Below, piece by piece: positions 49,638-61,466 of a stretch of DNA of 64,000 nucleotides. The translations under genes and the position numbers were made by a program. Position 1 is the first letter of the stretch. The number at the start of each line of letters is the position of its first letter. Source of the stretch: Pseudisothecium myosuroides (Eukaryota; Streptophyta; Bryopsida; Hypnales; Lembophyllaceae); the NCBI GenBank assembly GCA_951799445.1, contig OX637292.1, positions 14,449,296-14,513,295 on the forward strand, given 5' to 3'. The notes beneath the pieces were generated by a model. It did not search any database. It saw nothing but the letters and a program-made list of their open reading frames with translations, and was not told the origin of the DNA.

Positions 49638-50279
49638 GACATCTACACTACCCTATCCCCCTTGTCCTCCCCCAATGGAGTTGGTTTGGACCTGCAATGT
49701 GAGGGTTTGACGTATCTATCTGCCGGAGCAGATTTTGAAAAAGAAGAAGTCTTGAAGAGACTGAACAGCGAGGAACAATGGTAAACGAGGAAAACAGGTA
49801 GAGATCAAGCAAGGAGAAGATAACGAAGACAGGGCAGGGGGGAGATAGAAGGGCGCAAGCGCCCGAAGACTGTGAAATCACTCCGCTGTTCGAGAGAATG
49901 CTAGACTAGGACGTAGATGATGCTTTCCCAGATCTCTCCATAGTTAACAACGGGAATCTGCACAGGCCAAGGATGCTGAAGCACACGGAGGAAGAAATTA
50001 AAACCAAAGCGAGAGATGAGGAAGTGGGAGAAGCTGCGTTTCTCAACATAGAGAATTTTGATTTGAAGCGCGATTGGTAAGACTGTTGGCGGGTTGAACC
50101 ATCCATGATCCATGTGTTACTCGAGCGGTACTTGCACATGACACTGCCAGTAGCTTAAAAGTACGAGGGCTGCCCCTCCCATTCTTATACCCTAACGTGG
50201 GGGACATGATGTAAGGTGTCAGTCCTAAACGAGCCGTTTTTTAAGCCTTCTGCATTATTACAACGGTCTAGTATCTAGT

Positions 50280-50422
50280 GCCCTTTCTTAAACTAGCCGC
50301 CTCGTTAGCACATCGGCAGGTTCGACGGTCTAGCAAGGGACGAGCGCCAATGCCCCTTCTTAAACTAGCCGCCTCGTTAGCATATCAGCAGGTTCGACGG
50401 TCTAGCAAGGGACGAGTGTCAA
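50280..50422 (+). repeat. 72 bp tandem duplication
   Basis: Two copies of 'cttaaactagccgcctcgtt ... caggttcgacggtctagcaagggacgag' start at about 50287 and 50359, with only a few differences. Recent local duplication inside the retroelement. Confidence 0.85.
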
Positions 50423-50539
50423 CTTTCAGCCGCCCTTTCATCCGACTATGTGGCTTCTATTATGACAGTCTGACAAGTACCTAATCTAAGTGAAAGGTCA
50501 TCTGTCTTCCACATGACGCTAACTCTGACAGGTTGGTGA

Positions 50540-50613
50540 TGTGTTGGGCTCAGGTCTGAGCAGTTCCCAACACACTCATGTGTTGGGCTCAAGTGTAAGC
50601 AATTCCCAACACA
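50540..50613. repeat. Twin hairpins TGTGTTGGG...CCCAACACA
   Basis: Arms at 50540-50548 with 50566-50574, and at 50579-50587 with 50605-50613. The loops (17 nt) are similar (gctcaggtctgagcagtt and gctcaagtgtaagcaatt), so this is a 39 bp tandem duplication of a stem-loop. Confidence 0.75.
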
Positions 50614-51689
50614 CTCGACGTTTCCTGTCCTACTGAGAGTTAGGCAAGCTAGAACGGTCAACAAAGTTGGTTGGCCTTGCGGCTTTTGGCCCCGCGGCTT
50701 TTACTTTTACGTTAGATGTGAACCATCCTCAAGAATCTTAATATTCTTGATTCTTCCCAAGGGTAGATGGATTAGTCCCGAAATAACAACCACCACTCTG
50801 TGCCAGAAAGTGGAGACTATTAGATCTTGACCTGGCCCCGAAATAACAACCACCTCTCTGTGTTTTTCCTAATTCTAAAATCCCATAGGGATTTGGAAGA
50901 TCATGCAATAGTGAACTTTTAGAACCTTCAATTTTTTAGGATTTTCCAAGATTTTTCAAGCTTTCATTTTTTTGGTATTTTTTGGGGTTTTTTCTAGCTT
51001 TCTTACTATCCGTCGTGAATAATAAGAGGTTAGCTATTAAATTTTTTTGTCTGGAGGGCTAAATAGGCCTTTTACACAATCATCTATAATATAAGGCTAA
51101 CCTTATATTATTAATAATCGTAACCAATATGGTTTAGGCGTCCAGAAACTAACAAGCCATGGCTTGGAGAGGAGTGGTGGCAAAGATACCTAGTACCTGG
51201 CCGGTGGATGATTGGGCCGTACGGACGTCGCTTGATAGCGGTCTTGGACTCGCTGTCTCTTGGAGACCCTTGGCTGGTTCCTTGTAACAGCAGGGGCTAG
51301 AGGGGTGGTGGACTCCAGCAGGACCAGGAGAGACACCAAGGCGTTCGTTGCCACGTTTCGGATGGCGGCGTGGATAAGAGCTGCCCTTCGCTCTTCTGCG
51401 GCAAGTTGTTCTGGGTCTGGTTCGTGGAATTCCCTCGATCTTCCTTCCCCGCAGTTACACATGTCGTTGAGTGTGGTTGACTTGTTGCCTTTGAGGATGC
51501 TTGTCAGGGCGTTGCCCTTAGTGTAGAGAAGCTAGATTAGTATCTGCAAGAGAGTGGTCAATCGTACTTTGACCAAGACAATGTTTGGGACCTGCTAATT
51601 ACGCACAACTCATGTTATAGGTGCACATACATACATCCAGGCCGTCCAATCTATGGCCGATTGATCACAATAGTGGATCTACAGTAGAA

Positions 51690-52664
51690 CTAAGCGGGGG
51701 TCACTACTTGGTCAGCCCCAATAAGCGTGGTCCAAATTTCTTCGGCCGTGGGTCGCACTTCAAAGAAACATGAGGCAGAGGATTCCTCACTAGCCACAAT
51801 AGTGGGTAGATGATGATCCCAAAAAGTGGCGGAGGTGAAGTACGTCGAATGCTTGATCCGCTCAGGCCGGCTTCTCACTCCTCGGCTAAGATACTCGTAG
51901 TGCAGTGGGTGGTAGCGAGGGTGATGAATCAACTCATCCCCTTGAACAGTGAAAATGGCCACCTGAACATCTTCCGTGTCTTGGCAGGGTTCACAAGCCG
52001 CTGCGTACTCAGCGATGTATCGTAGGTGGTAGTAAGCCCCTGCCGTGCTAGGCACCAAGGTACTTGATATTCCTTGGCAGCTATCCAACGTTAAGGGATC
52101 GAGCCCGGTATGCCAAGTCCGGAAATCGTCTGGTTGTTGGTAGGGATTCGGTCCCAAACAGTCAAAGTCGTCTTCAACAGGACCGAAATTGTAGTATTGT
52201 CCCGTACTATCGCAGGCCGGGTATGGAGGCGCGTGTCGAAGGCCGACGGTAGTCCTTCTAATGAGTGGAGTAAATGAGGTGAAGGAAGGTAGACGCGCGT
52301 CGAAGCACTCTTGCGTAAAAACCTTCTCAAATCGCCACGTGGCCAGCACCACAGCCCAATAAAAACTTAGACACTCGAGTATTTCGTTCTCAGATACTCC
52401 AAACCTCCCGGCTTGCACGGCTTTAGCAATGCCTGGGGTATGACGATTTGGGTCGGCTAGGTACTTCCGGGCCAAGTAGGACCAGAACTCGAACGATATT
52501 CCTAGCGCGGTTGGGCCAAGTAGGAGGTCCTCCACGGGGAGAATCTTAGGGCCCTCGCCGGAGCCTTCCGGTTGAAGGTATCTCTTCCAGGGGCGTGGAC
52601 AACGGAGTGGAGACCCAAGGACATAGTCCACCATGGATTGGACGCACTCTTCAGGTCCGTAACC
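51690..52664 (-). CDS. Gag-position protein, main exon (324 residues)
   Basis: The longest intact frame of the retroelement ends at TAG (51690-51692). No ATG lies at its head: the frame begins after 'acgtgtgaag|GGTTACGG', and the first Met is at codon 10. It is open and in phase with the 21-codon leader exon in LTR copy G (54385-54447), which ends at a splice donor. The inferred intron is 52665-54384 and spans the purine-rich tract, LTR end and PBS. The deduced product is about 345 residues. Conserved-looking blocks are VEDLLLGP, GISFEFWSYLARKYLADPN and FYWAVVLATWRFEKVFTQECF. There is no zinc knuckle. I assign it to gag by position, not by recognised homology. Confidence 0.6.
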   Translation of the reverse strand, partial: GYGPEECVQSMVDYVLGSPLRCPRPWKRYLQPEGSGEGPKILPVEDLLLGPTALGISFEFWSYLARKYLADPNRHTPGIAKAVQAGRFGVSENEILECLSFYWAVVLATWRFEKVFTQECFDARLPSFTSFTPLIRRTTVGLRHAPPYPACDSTGQYYNFGPVEDDFDCLGPNPYQQPDDFRTWHTGLDPLTLDSCQGISSTLVPSTAGAYYHLRYIAEYAAACEPCQDTEDVQVAIFTVQGDELIHHPRYHPLHYEYLSRGVRSRPERIKHSTYFTSATFWDHHLPTIVASEESSASCFFEVRPTAEEIWTTLIGADQVVTPA

Positions 52665-52718
52665 CTTCACACGTAATATTCGTTAGACAAACATGCAATT
52701 GTAATCTAATGTTTTCAA

Positions 52719-52736
52719 CTCCCGGCAGACGCACCA
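52719..52736 (-). other. Primer binding site candidate of the inner element
   Basis: The complement reads TGGTGCGTCTGCCGGGAG, 4 nt from the end of LTR copy G, identical to 41677-41694. It fixes copy G as the 5' LTR of this element. Confidence 0.6.
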
Positions 52737-52740
52737 AAAC

Positions 52741-55700
52741 TGTGGGCGCAAGATTACCCACCCTTGGTAATAGAGCGAACACCGACCAGGTTCTATGCCT
52801 TTATCCACATTTTTTAATATATGGGGGTGATGTGAGCGCGGTCCACTGTGCCTTCCAAGCAATGGATCTTTTTTGCTAACGTTTCCTAAAGGTCGTGGAT
52901 GGCAGCGAATAATTAGAATGCATGTAGTAACTCACAAGGTAACTGCAATGCTCAGGGGTAATGATAAAATTCTAACTCCCTAACTATCTATCCTATGTCG
53001 AGGGTAGACTGGGTAGTTGGCGTCATTTCTAACGTCCCTAACTATGTAAAAAGCGGAACCCCTATGTTCCTTCCATAAACCTCTAAGACTATCGTGGGAT
53101 TTTAAGACTCCACCTAGAAGTTTTACTCTAAAGACTAATTCTAAAGGTTAACTCTTACTCTAATCTTCAACCTCTAAATGAAACCCTAGATTTTTACTCT
53201 TTTAACTTGGGTTTAAATATTAACTACCGACTTTTAACTCTAGGTTTTTACTCCTAATTTAACTCTAAAATTTATCCTCGGAATTTAACTCTAGGTTTAA
53301 CTTTTAACTCTAAGTCTTTACTCCTCTATTCTATTCTAAGTTTACCCTTCTAAATTTAACTCTACGGATTTGACCTTTAACTCTAGGTTTTTACTTCTAA
53401 ATCCACTTCAACTCCTAACTTCCAAGTGTTAACCTTCTAAGGTAATTCTAAGTTTCACCTCTAATTCTATGTTCTTATTTCTAAACTACTCTAGGATTTA
53501 CCCTCTAAAGTTAACTCTAAATTTTTTCCCTTTTTACTGTAGATTTTTGCTCCTAATTTAACTCTAGGTTTTTTACTTTTAACCCTAAATTTTTACTTCT
53601 AAAATCGATCCCCAATTTTAACCTCTAGGTTTGACTCTAAGTTTTCACTTTGACTCTAGATTTTTTTCTACTAACTCTAAAATTTTACTTCTACTTCTAA
53701 CTTTTAACTTCTACTTTTAGCTTTTCACTCTCACTTTTTACTCCCCAATTGACTCTAAAATTTAACCTTTGAGTTTAATCTAAACTTTTGACTTTTGACT
53801 TCTACTTCCAAATTTAATCCTATCGTTTTAATTCTAGATTAGCTCTAAATGTTATCCTCCTAAATTTAATTCCAACTTTTAACTCTAGGGTTTTGACTTC
53901 TAATTTTAACTCTATTTTTAACTCAACAATCTACTTCCTAAGTGGATTCTACTTTTGACTTCTATTTCCTACTCTACTTTTTACTTCCCAAAGTTAACTC
54001 CAACTCCCGACTTTTGAATTTTAACTTCCCTAATTAAAATCTTAATTTAATCCTAGGTTTTTAACTCGCTATTTGATCTTTAATTTTTTATCCTAAATCC
54101 TCCCTCTAATCTAATCCTAATTTCCGTCCATTGTTTCTTGTGGTTCCATTTTGATTAAAATTCCTCCGTTCTACCCCCTACCGCTTAACTTAGCCTAACG
54201 CGGTCAGTTTACGGTCAAATCTTAATTATAAGATGTTTTCGGAAACCTCTATTCCTAATCTATCAACTTTTGAATCTAAACTTCTAATTCACGCTAATCT
54301 CGGATGCTAATCACGCTCTAAGGGCTGATTAGGAAGACAAATGCTAATTCGGGAGAAACGACTAGGATTAGTTTAATGACCCACCTCGTGACTGCTAGTG
54401 TCGGAAATGACGTCATCCCCGTCCACATGCGCGTCCTCGTGCTCCATGGTGGCCACTCGCGATTGTCTTCTTTTATTTTCGTGTTATGGTCTTAGTTTAT
54501 TTTATTTTTTAAGGCCCACGGCTTAAGTTGTAGAAAAGGAAACGTTTACAAGTATGATGTTCTAACCCTTTCCCCCCATTTCCTTCTCCTTTTCTTTCTC
54601 TCCTCCTCTTCCTTCTACTCTTGAACTATTCCACCAACCGTGGTGATGGTGGTCTTACGCTTCTAGTCTCAAACTTTGTGAAGTTTTAATGAGCCTCCTA
54701 CCCTCTTACGCAACTTTGCTTTGTGTCATCCTAATCCTCCTCCCAACGGTTGCAAGGAGTTCTTCTAGATTTCCTACCTAATCTCCTAGCTAGGCACTAT
54801 TTATTGTCTCTCTCCCTTCCACTCCTATAACACATCCTCCTCCCTAATTTCCTTCCATTGTGTGTAGGTGTGAGTGGTGATGCAAGTAGGATCGGATGTT
54901 TTTGTGCAGGTGGCGTGTGGAGTGGCAGCTTCTATTTCTTTCCCCCCTTTTTGCTATGGTGTTTTTGAAGTTCCAAGTTGAGTTTTTTCCCTCCCCAACT
55001 GGATTCCAAAATTTCAGACTTTAAAAGATCAAAAAATCAAAAAAAAGAAGGTTGGTTGGGGCCCCGCAGGGCATCGTTCCATTTAGTTCTGGAAATCCAG
55101 AAATTAGTATCTCAGTCCAGCCAAATTGACTAGCTCGATGCTGATGTTGAGTTCAGTCAAGCTGACTTAGCCCGATGTTGATGTTAGTTCAGTCAAGCTG
55201 ACTGCCCGATGCTGGCTGTATGGCTGGCTGCCGGTCCGGTATACTGCTGTATGCTGGCTGTATGCTGGCCGGTGTGCTGGTCCGGTATGCTGGTCCGGTA
55301 TGCTAGCTGTATGCTGGTTGTATGTTGGCCGGTAGGCTGGTCCGGTATGCTGGTTGTATGCTGGCTCGGGTTACTAGCTATCTTCCCAAAAAATCCACAC
55401 AACCGGGTTCACTTAGGGGAACCCACTAATACAACTAAAAAATGGATTTTTGTAAGGGGTTAGGGCTAGGGTCGAAGCTTCGCCGTCCGGGGAGTTAGGC
55501 CCCCAATTTTTAGAACGGTCACCTAAGCTAAGTGCTACGGGATGGTCACTCTCTTCCTAGAAACTCGTGACCAATCTTGGAAGCTAAACTCTGGACTTTT
55601 CCAAGAAGGTCTTGGAAACTAGACTTTGGAATCTAAAGCTATGGAGGTTCAAAGCTCCGCCGTAAAATTGGTTTTAACACCAACTTTAGGACTTGTAACA

Positions 55701-57732
55701 CTCCACGGGTTCAAAGCTCCGCCGTCTAAGACTATTTCAACACACACTATAGGACTTGACGTGGTCACTAGTTCAAAGCTTCGCCGCCGTGGGGGGAATT
55801 CACACAAGAAGGGGAATACTAGAAGAAGGTAGACAAGACAAAGTTAAGGAACACACGTGACGAAGCCAAAGCTTCGCCGTCCCGAGGGGGGGTCCACACA
55901 ACAAGGGAAGTATTAGAAGAAGGTAGAAAAGACAAAGTTAACGAACATACGTGACAAAGCCAAAGCTTCGCCGTCCCGAGAGGGGGTCCACACAACAAGG
56001 GAAAGATTAGAAGAGGATGAGAATACACAAGTGAGGGAAACAACACGGTTAGGACACGTAAAGACACACAACTTCACAAGCTAAAGGCCCCCCAAAGCGG
56101 CATCGCCAAGGTACGGTGGGGGGTGACTTTAGGATTAGGACAAGACACCAAAAGACTCCTAAACTCACAAGTTAGATCACAAAGGAACTACAAGAGAGAA
56201 ACGAGGGCTCTTAACTCGTAACAAAGGTATAACAAACGCACAAGAAGTACACAAGGCAAGATAGAAGGACCCCCTAAGGACCTTCAGAGCTTGAAATCTA
56301 GCAACAACGGAGCAAAAAGTGCTCCAAAAACACCGTAGAGGTTTTTGGCTTCAAACGCCAAAATATCCAAAGCAAATTGGACCCACGGACCCAAACAAAA
56401 GTGAGGGGGTGTTTTAGAGAGAGAAACGGGGCCCTTATATAGGTTTCCCAAGGGCTCACCCCTCTCTCTAAAGCTCTAAGGTAACCTTATCAACGGGGAT
56501 TTTCATCCTCATCCTCAAAGATTTTCATCCTACATCCTAAATTTCTACTTCTACCATCTATGCTGGACCAACATCCTAACTTTTGGAGATTAGCTCCAAT
56601 CGCCGAACGGATTGCGCCGTTGGATCCAGAATGCCGTGTTTAGTCCTAGATCCCTCCACCCCCCGTACCGAGGCCAAAAACCCATCGTAGGCTAATTTAG
56701 TTTAAAAACCAAATCGTGGTAAAATCCTAGATCTTGGGGGTCTCCTATTTTGAGAAATGTGAATAGCCTAGGGTCTCCGGTAGGTGCGAGAGAGTCGGGA
56801 AGGACTTTTGGTTGACTTCGTTTCGCCATCGTATGGTCCCGGAATGCCGGTCAACGTGGCGGGGACCCCGCCACGTGGTTAATTCCCGAGGAATCTCGCC
56901 GGTTCGGGTACTTGCCGCTATCGGAATGTCGTGAAACTTCACGGAGCGCATTATTAACATAAAACAAGCTAGTCTAATTTTTAGTGAGATTTTATTGTAA
57001 CCTGGGTAATTTCCATGAAATTCCCGTTGGAGGTTAGGAGGGTTGACCACCCGGAAAAAGGTTCTTCTGCAAGTCGGAAGATGCCGGGATTTTTCACATG
57101 ACCTCTCAGGGAGTCGCATGAAAGACGTGCGGGTGTGTTTCTGTACCTGGCACGATTGGTCAATGGAGACTAAAACTGGACATCTCCTTAAATTAGCGAC
57201 GATGCGGGAATCTTTTGCAGGTGGAGGAATCTTGGCGAACCGATTTCGCCGTTGGACTCCTGGCATGGGATTCACCCTAGAACACCATCCTTGGGTTGTA
57301 GATTCCTCCACGGGCCCGATCTTGCGTGAGTAACTTCTGCATGCTAACAATCGGGATTTTGGGAATTCGTCGATCTAATGGGGAATTCTAAATCTAACTC
57401 TAGGACCCGACCTAGTGGCCTCGCTGTGGATCCCTCGGACTGACCTAGCCATGAATTGCCACATTCATGGTGGGGTTTAGCCCTTTTGGGGCTGTGTAAC
57501 TCGAATCTTCCAAATCTAACCTTTTCGTTATTTCTACACTCTTTTTAGGCAAGGTTTAGGGGATTCTAAGTAAAAAACACAAATCTAGACCAAATACTAT
57601 AATGGGTATGACACAACCCTATTTCGGTTCTACACTCTTTTTATGGATTTTTCTATACTTTTATCAACTTTAAATTGCAAATTTCCAAAAAAATAATTCT
57701 ACGAGTCCCAAGTGACAAATTGGGAGCTCACA
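52741..57732 (-). mobile_element. 5' LTR (copy G, 5.0 kb) of the inner element
   Basis: It runs from TGTGGGCGCAAG at 52741 to GGGAGCTCACA at 57732. The TATA complement is at 56435-56441, the leader exon at 54385-54447, GACGGCGAAGCTTTG units at about 55770-55980, and a TATGCTGGC minisatellite at 55210-55380. A 201-codon open frame (56745-57350, minus) lies in the U3-like part. The equivalent stretch in the other copies is broken by single-base changes in homopolymers, so it is probably non-coding. By the inversion model copies E and G are reciprocal hybrids. Confidence 0.85.
54385..54447 (-). CDS. LTR-encoded leader exon of the inner element (copy G)
   Basis: gccaccATGG, 21 codons (MEHEDAHVDGDDVISDTSSH, E), then GAG|GTGGGT. 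It lies about 2 kb downstream of the TATA box and 1.7 kb upstream of the gag-position frame at 52664. The phases match (0 to 0). This is the only copy with a complete downstream partner. Confidence 0.6.
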
Positions 57733-57987
57733 TGCACCTGTTCAAGTTCTACGTGGACACTGATGGGGTCCCCGTCATGAACTTCAAAATGTCAGCAGTT
57801 GATTCAAACTGGTTGCCGTCGAAGAAACCTTCTGAACGCATTTGGAAGACAGACAGCAATGGTCGGCCCATGCTCCCTCACGGCTATCCAAAGCCTGTTC
57901 CGTTTAAGCCCATGTGGGGCAGCGAGGTTCCGATACCGCATGGAAATTAAGAGAAGGCAAGGGAAGTGTCGTACGCGTAATCTAGGC

Positions 57988-60900
57988 GTAAGTATCCTTA
58001 ACACCAAAAAGATGATAAGTTGACACGAAATATCGTCCCAGGAGATTCTAGTATGTTTCAGCAAGCTAAGGAGTATCCGGGTCGTAATCAAAATAACAAA
58101 ACCCAAGCAACACCTCTTTCTTTTCCTATTTCTAACACAATGGGAATCCGGATCCCAATCCGGATCTACCCCTTTCCGGTTTCCGATTTGATCCGGATTC
58201 CGGGTCTCACTTCCTAACTTCGACTGGTGTTCTATTCCCTTGTTTTACCCTCAGGGTGTTCGCATTTGATCTTTTAGAGGGGTAGGAACGCACCACTCAT
58301 AGACATCTATTTCTCTGCACAAAACTTCACACAAAACAATCCTAACCGAGTTTTTATTGTAGAATAGAGAAAGTAATAATCCTCACAATTTCCCGGGTAG
58401 CTTGCTCGGAAAACAGGTCACTCAGAATTGCATCCTTCCACTTTTACTACAACAACAGATCGAGACAGCCGAAACTGAAAGAGATTCGTGCATCTATCTA
58501 CCAGACTGATCCTATGGTTGGCAGACCTTCCGGTGAGTGGGGATTTTTCGCTGGCGGTCGCTTATCTCCGCTCGGAACCCTCCCTAGATTCCGGACTCGC
58601 ATCCGCACCACTCCTTAGAACCGGATCACCGTTACGGCAATTTAAAGGTACCACGCACAAGTCCTTACTCACAAGTCTAGTAAAGTTTCTTCACAAACTT
58701 ACTCGCTCAAATCAGGTCTAACTAATTCTCAACCCGGATTCCCCCTCATCCGCCCTCTCTCACACTTTCGACACTCATACACGACTCAAGAAAACGCACA
58801 CATAGCCAGAAATCCGAATGTCCACTTAGTGGCTCAGATTAGAGAAAAGAGAATATGAACATAAACTAATGCACACAAAATGGGCAAGGCTGGAATGAAA
58901 GGGCAACAAGCTGCCCTCCACTTAAAAAGCCCAAACAAAAAGCCAAAAAAAGAACACCTGAAAATCCAGGTGACCAATTAGAAACCAACCGTAATATCTG
59001 GAAAGTTCAAAGTCAACTACTCCTAAGAATCCGGAACCGGGCCCCACGCACGGAAAATCCGCTCCAGATTAAAAATCCTAATACTGCAAACATACTAACT
59101 ACTTTCCCCGCTTTGATTTCTTCGAGCTGCTACTCGGCCCTGCAGGTGGTTTCCTGCTTCCTTTCGGTGGAGTAGACTTCGTTGCAGCCCAGGTCGGAAT
59201 CTTCCGCTTGATCGGCGGCGGGTCGTCATCCGAAGCCGTTTCGTCCCCGGAAATGAATTCCCCCTTCTCGGACTCCTGGATCATCTCCACTCTGGTCTCT
59301 CTTTCTGGTGAATCGTCCAGCTGAATCAATGTTGTATTCTTCTTGGGCGATGCCTTCTGCATATGAGTAAAGTCGATTGGATTGGTCCGAGCCGGGTTTG
59401 ACAAGGCCCCCATCCGGTGGATTAAATTGCTCCGGACGGATGTTCCGGATGTCGGAACGGTACTCCCTGCTACTACCGGAATCGACTGGACACTCCTCGT
59501 CTGGCCGAACTTAGTGGTCTTCGTCTGGATCCGTGTCTGACTTGGAGTAGGTCTTGGGGATGGCGGTAGACCGATCCCTAGCCTCGGCTTCTGGGGCGTC
59601 TTCAACAAGTCGACGTTGGGCAGCTCCGGAAAGTGGGTGAAGTCCAAGGGCTTGTTCGGGTCGAGGTGCCCCAACAGTTGCGCCATCTCCTTCAAAATTC
59701 CTTCCATCCAGGCCTGGAAGTCCACCAAGATGGTTACTACTTTGGACCCGGATAAGTGGCCTGTGCCACTCAGCTGATTGCTGAAGAGTCGGGATTTGAT
59801 CACAGCTTCCGAGGGCTGCTCCACCAACGTGGTCAAATTGTGGACGAGTTGGAGAGCTTCCGTCTCCTTCTGCCGTGCAACTGCGGCATCCGTTTCCGCC
59901 CAATTCACCCGACCTAACAGGTCATCCCTTTCCTTCTCCAAGCTCTTGATCCGCTCGTCCTTCTCACGAATCAGATCCGGGCTCGGTAGTCGCCGGATCT
60001 CCTTTATGATATCTTCCGGCTCCACCTTCAGCTCCGCAGCAATCCCCAGGATCATATCCGACATGCCAAAATGCATGTGCTTGGCCTCCTCCATCCACTG
60101 TGTTCCGACGTCGAAGAAGTCAGACTGCATTTCCGATCCCGGAGGCTGACTCGACTCTCCTTTTTCCGGGATCGACTGTTCCACCCTCGAGTTCAGATTG
60201 GTCGACTTCCTTCTCTTCTCTCGTTTGTCGACCAGGTCTTACTGCTGCGGTTCTTCTTCCTTGTCTTCTTCTTCTTCCTCCTCCTCTCCCTCGATTAGAG
60301 TATCCGGTGGAATTTCGTGCGTAAGACCACGCTTCACTATTTCCAATCCAGTGTTGTAAATCACCACCTCTTCACTAGTTAGCACCTCCTGGTGGTGGTA
60401 CAGGTGAAACAGGTACGGACTGAGAAGACTCGGCTTCCCCTTCCCTACGTGCGACACCAGTTTCTTCACTATACCGGCTAGGACTTTCCCCCAGTGGACT
60501 ACCTTATCTTCTAAAGCCCCAAAGATAGTGTTGGCCACTGTAACCGTAACTCAGGTGGGCTTTTCCGGATACATGATCGGAATCAAAAATTCCAACACCC
60601 GTTTCTGCCTAGCGTCCTTACAGTCACTCACTAGGTATCCGTCCTTAGTGGTAACCGGATTACAGAACTTCCCAATCCCGTACTTCTCTACTCGAGAATC
60701 TAATCCGGTCCCGTTCTTCTCAAACCCGTATACGTCAGCCCATACATCCGCCGTCTATGCTTCGGGTTGGCCTCTTACAGTCAACTCAAACTGATTTGGG
60801 ACCCCTGAGATCAGCTGCTCCAGCATTTCCGTGTCCTTAACATTCCACGGTCGGTGGATCAAACCTACGCACCCCATCCGGGTCAGATCTGTCTCTAACT

Positions 60901-61466
60901 CCTTCCGGTGAGTTGGGTCGGTGGGAATAGCCGGTCTAACTATCCGAGCTGTGACTGAAGGCCGACGCGCTACCGGATTACTAGACTCCGCCATAGTTCA
61001 CCGACACCGACCACTAAATCCGGTGCAATCGGCACCGACCTCACCCGTCTCTCCCTGTCGCGATCTCTAACTCACCACTCTTTCTCTCAGCTAAGTGCGC
61101 AAGACAATCAGCAAAGTGAAGAATGAGGAAGATTAGGTCTGGCGACGGTTTAAGTACTAGTCGAGCTGCCGACCGTTCCCCTTGGCGAACGGAAAGAGGT
61201 CCATTCCAGTAACGGTTCCCTAGCGGCGTAGGTCGGATACCTATTCCGTAGCTCGTTCCGATCCGACCTAACTCGGATTTAAGATCCGCTTCTGTTCTCG
61301 AAAGAACCCGGTTTAAAGGATCTGGAATCTCGAATACTAACTATCCGGAATCTATCTGTATCCGGATCTAATTTCTTACTTCTTACCAAAGTTTTGAAAT
61401 TTTTGCCTTACTTATACCCTATTTCTATGCTATTTTTCTTTATTCTAAGTTTCCGTACTCCCACAG
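57988..61466 (+). other. Large intron carrying an antisense element
   Basis: A canonical donor (GTAAGTAT) and an acceptor (pyrimidine-rich ...tcccacag) bound 3.5 kb that copy 1 lacks. Both edges are rich in 'atccgga' motifs (58144-58210 and 61320-61380). Between them is a minus-strand gag-like ORF. I cannot define LTRs or a target duplication for the inserted element. Confidence 0.6.
59099..60994 (-). pseudogene. Gag-like ORF of an unidentified retroelement, three in-frame stops
   Basis: A single minus-strand frame of 632 codons from the ATG at 60992-60994 to TAG at 59099-59101, without frameshifts. It is interrupted only by TAG (60755-60757), TGA (60551-60553) and TAA (60239-60241). The N-terminal third (FGALEDKVVHWGKVL, SLLSPYLFHLY) has a helical look reminiscent of plant retroelement/'putative plant transposon protein' domains; this is a weak impression. 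A Glu tract (about codons 236-250) is followed by a coiled-coil-like segment (REKDERIKSLEKERDDLLGR) and a Ser/Pro/Lys-rich basic tail (KSKRGK). No polymerase follows. Each stop is one C-to-T change from CAG, CGA or CAA. Confidence 0.6.

Larger units (their letters stand above)
48017..52740 (-). mobile_element. Internal region of the inner element (LARD-like)
   Basis: 4.7 kb between LTR copies F and G. It holds the PBS candidate and gag-position ORF next to copy G, but no protease, reverse transcriptase, RNase H or integrase motifs that I can find, so the element is non-autonomous. Several degenerate 'ccgcc.tcaacggagtgagtttgga' repeats lie at about 48340-48560. An additional minus-strand ORF of 90 codons (51190-51462, starting MCNCGEG) is of unknown status. 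Long LTRs with a short, enzyme-free internal region fit the LARD class. Confidence 0.7.
36535..57732. mobile_element. 21.2 kb nested giant-LTR retrotransposon block with inversion
   Basis: The block begins TGTGGGCGCAAA and ends GAGCTCACA, flanked by tgcac at 36530-36534 and 57733-57737 within an open reading frame that resumes in phase. Inside are an LTR fragment (36535-36967), a complete plus-strand LTR (36968-41672) with PBS and partial gag, an LTR fragment (42155-43046), and a minus-strand element (43047-57732). A pentamer, aacct at 36963-36967 and its complement aggtt at 43042-43046, flanks the middle segment in inverted orientation. This is explained by insertion of one element into another's 3' LTR, followed by an inversion between opposed LTRs. 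Confidence 0.8.

Noticed and set aside
48017..52740. Reverse transcriptase or integrase in the retroelement
   Set aside because: No YxDD, DDE-integrase, HHCC or CCHC patterns found in any frame; the internal ORFs are unrelated.
56745..57350. 201-codon open frame in LTR copy G as a protein gene
   Set aside because: It lies upstream of the LTR TATA box, and the equivalent frames in copies A, B, C, E and F are broken by one-base changes in homopolymers.
43042..57737. Inner element (43047-57732) as a simple independent insertion
   Set aside because: Its flanks, aggtt and tgcac, do not match each other; each pairs with a flank elsewhere, which requires the inversion model.
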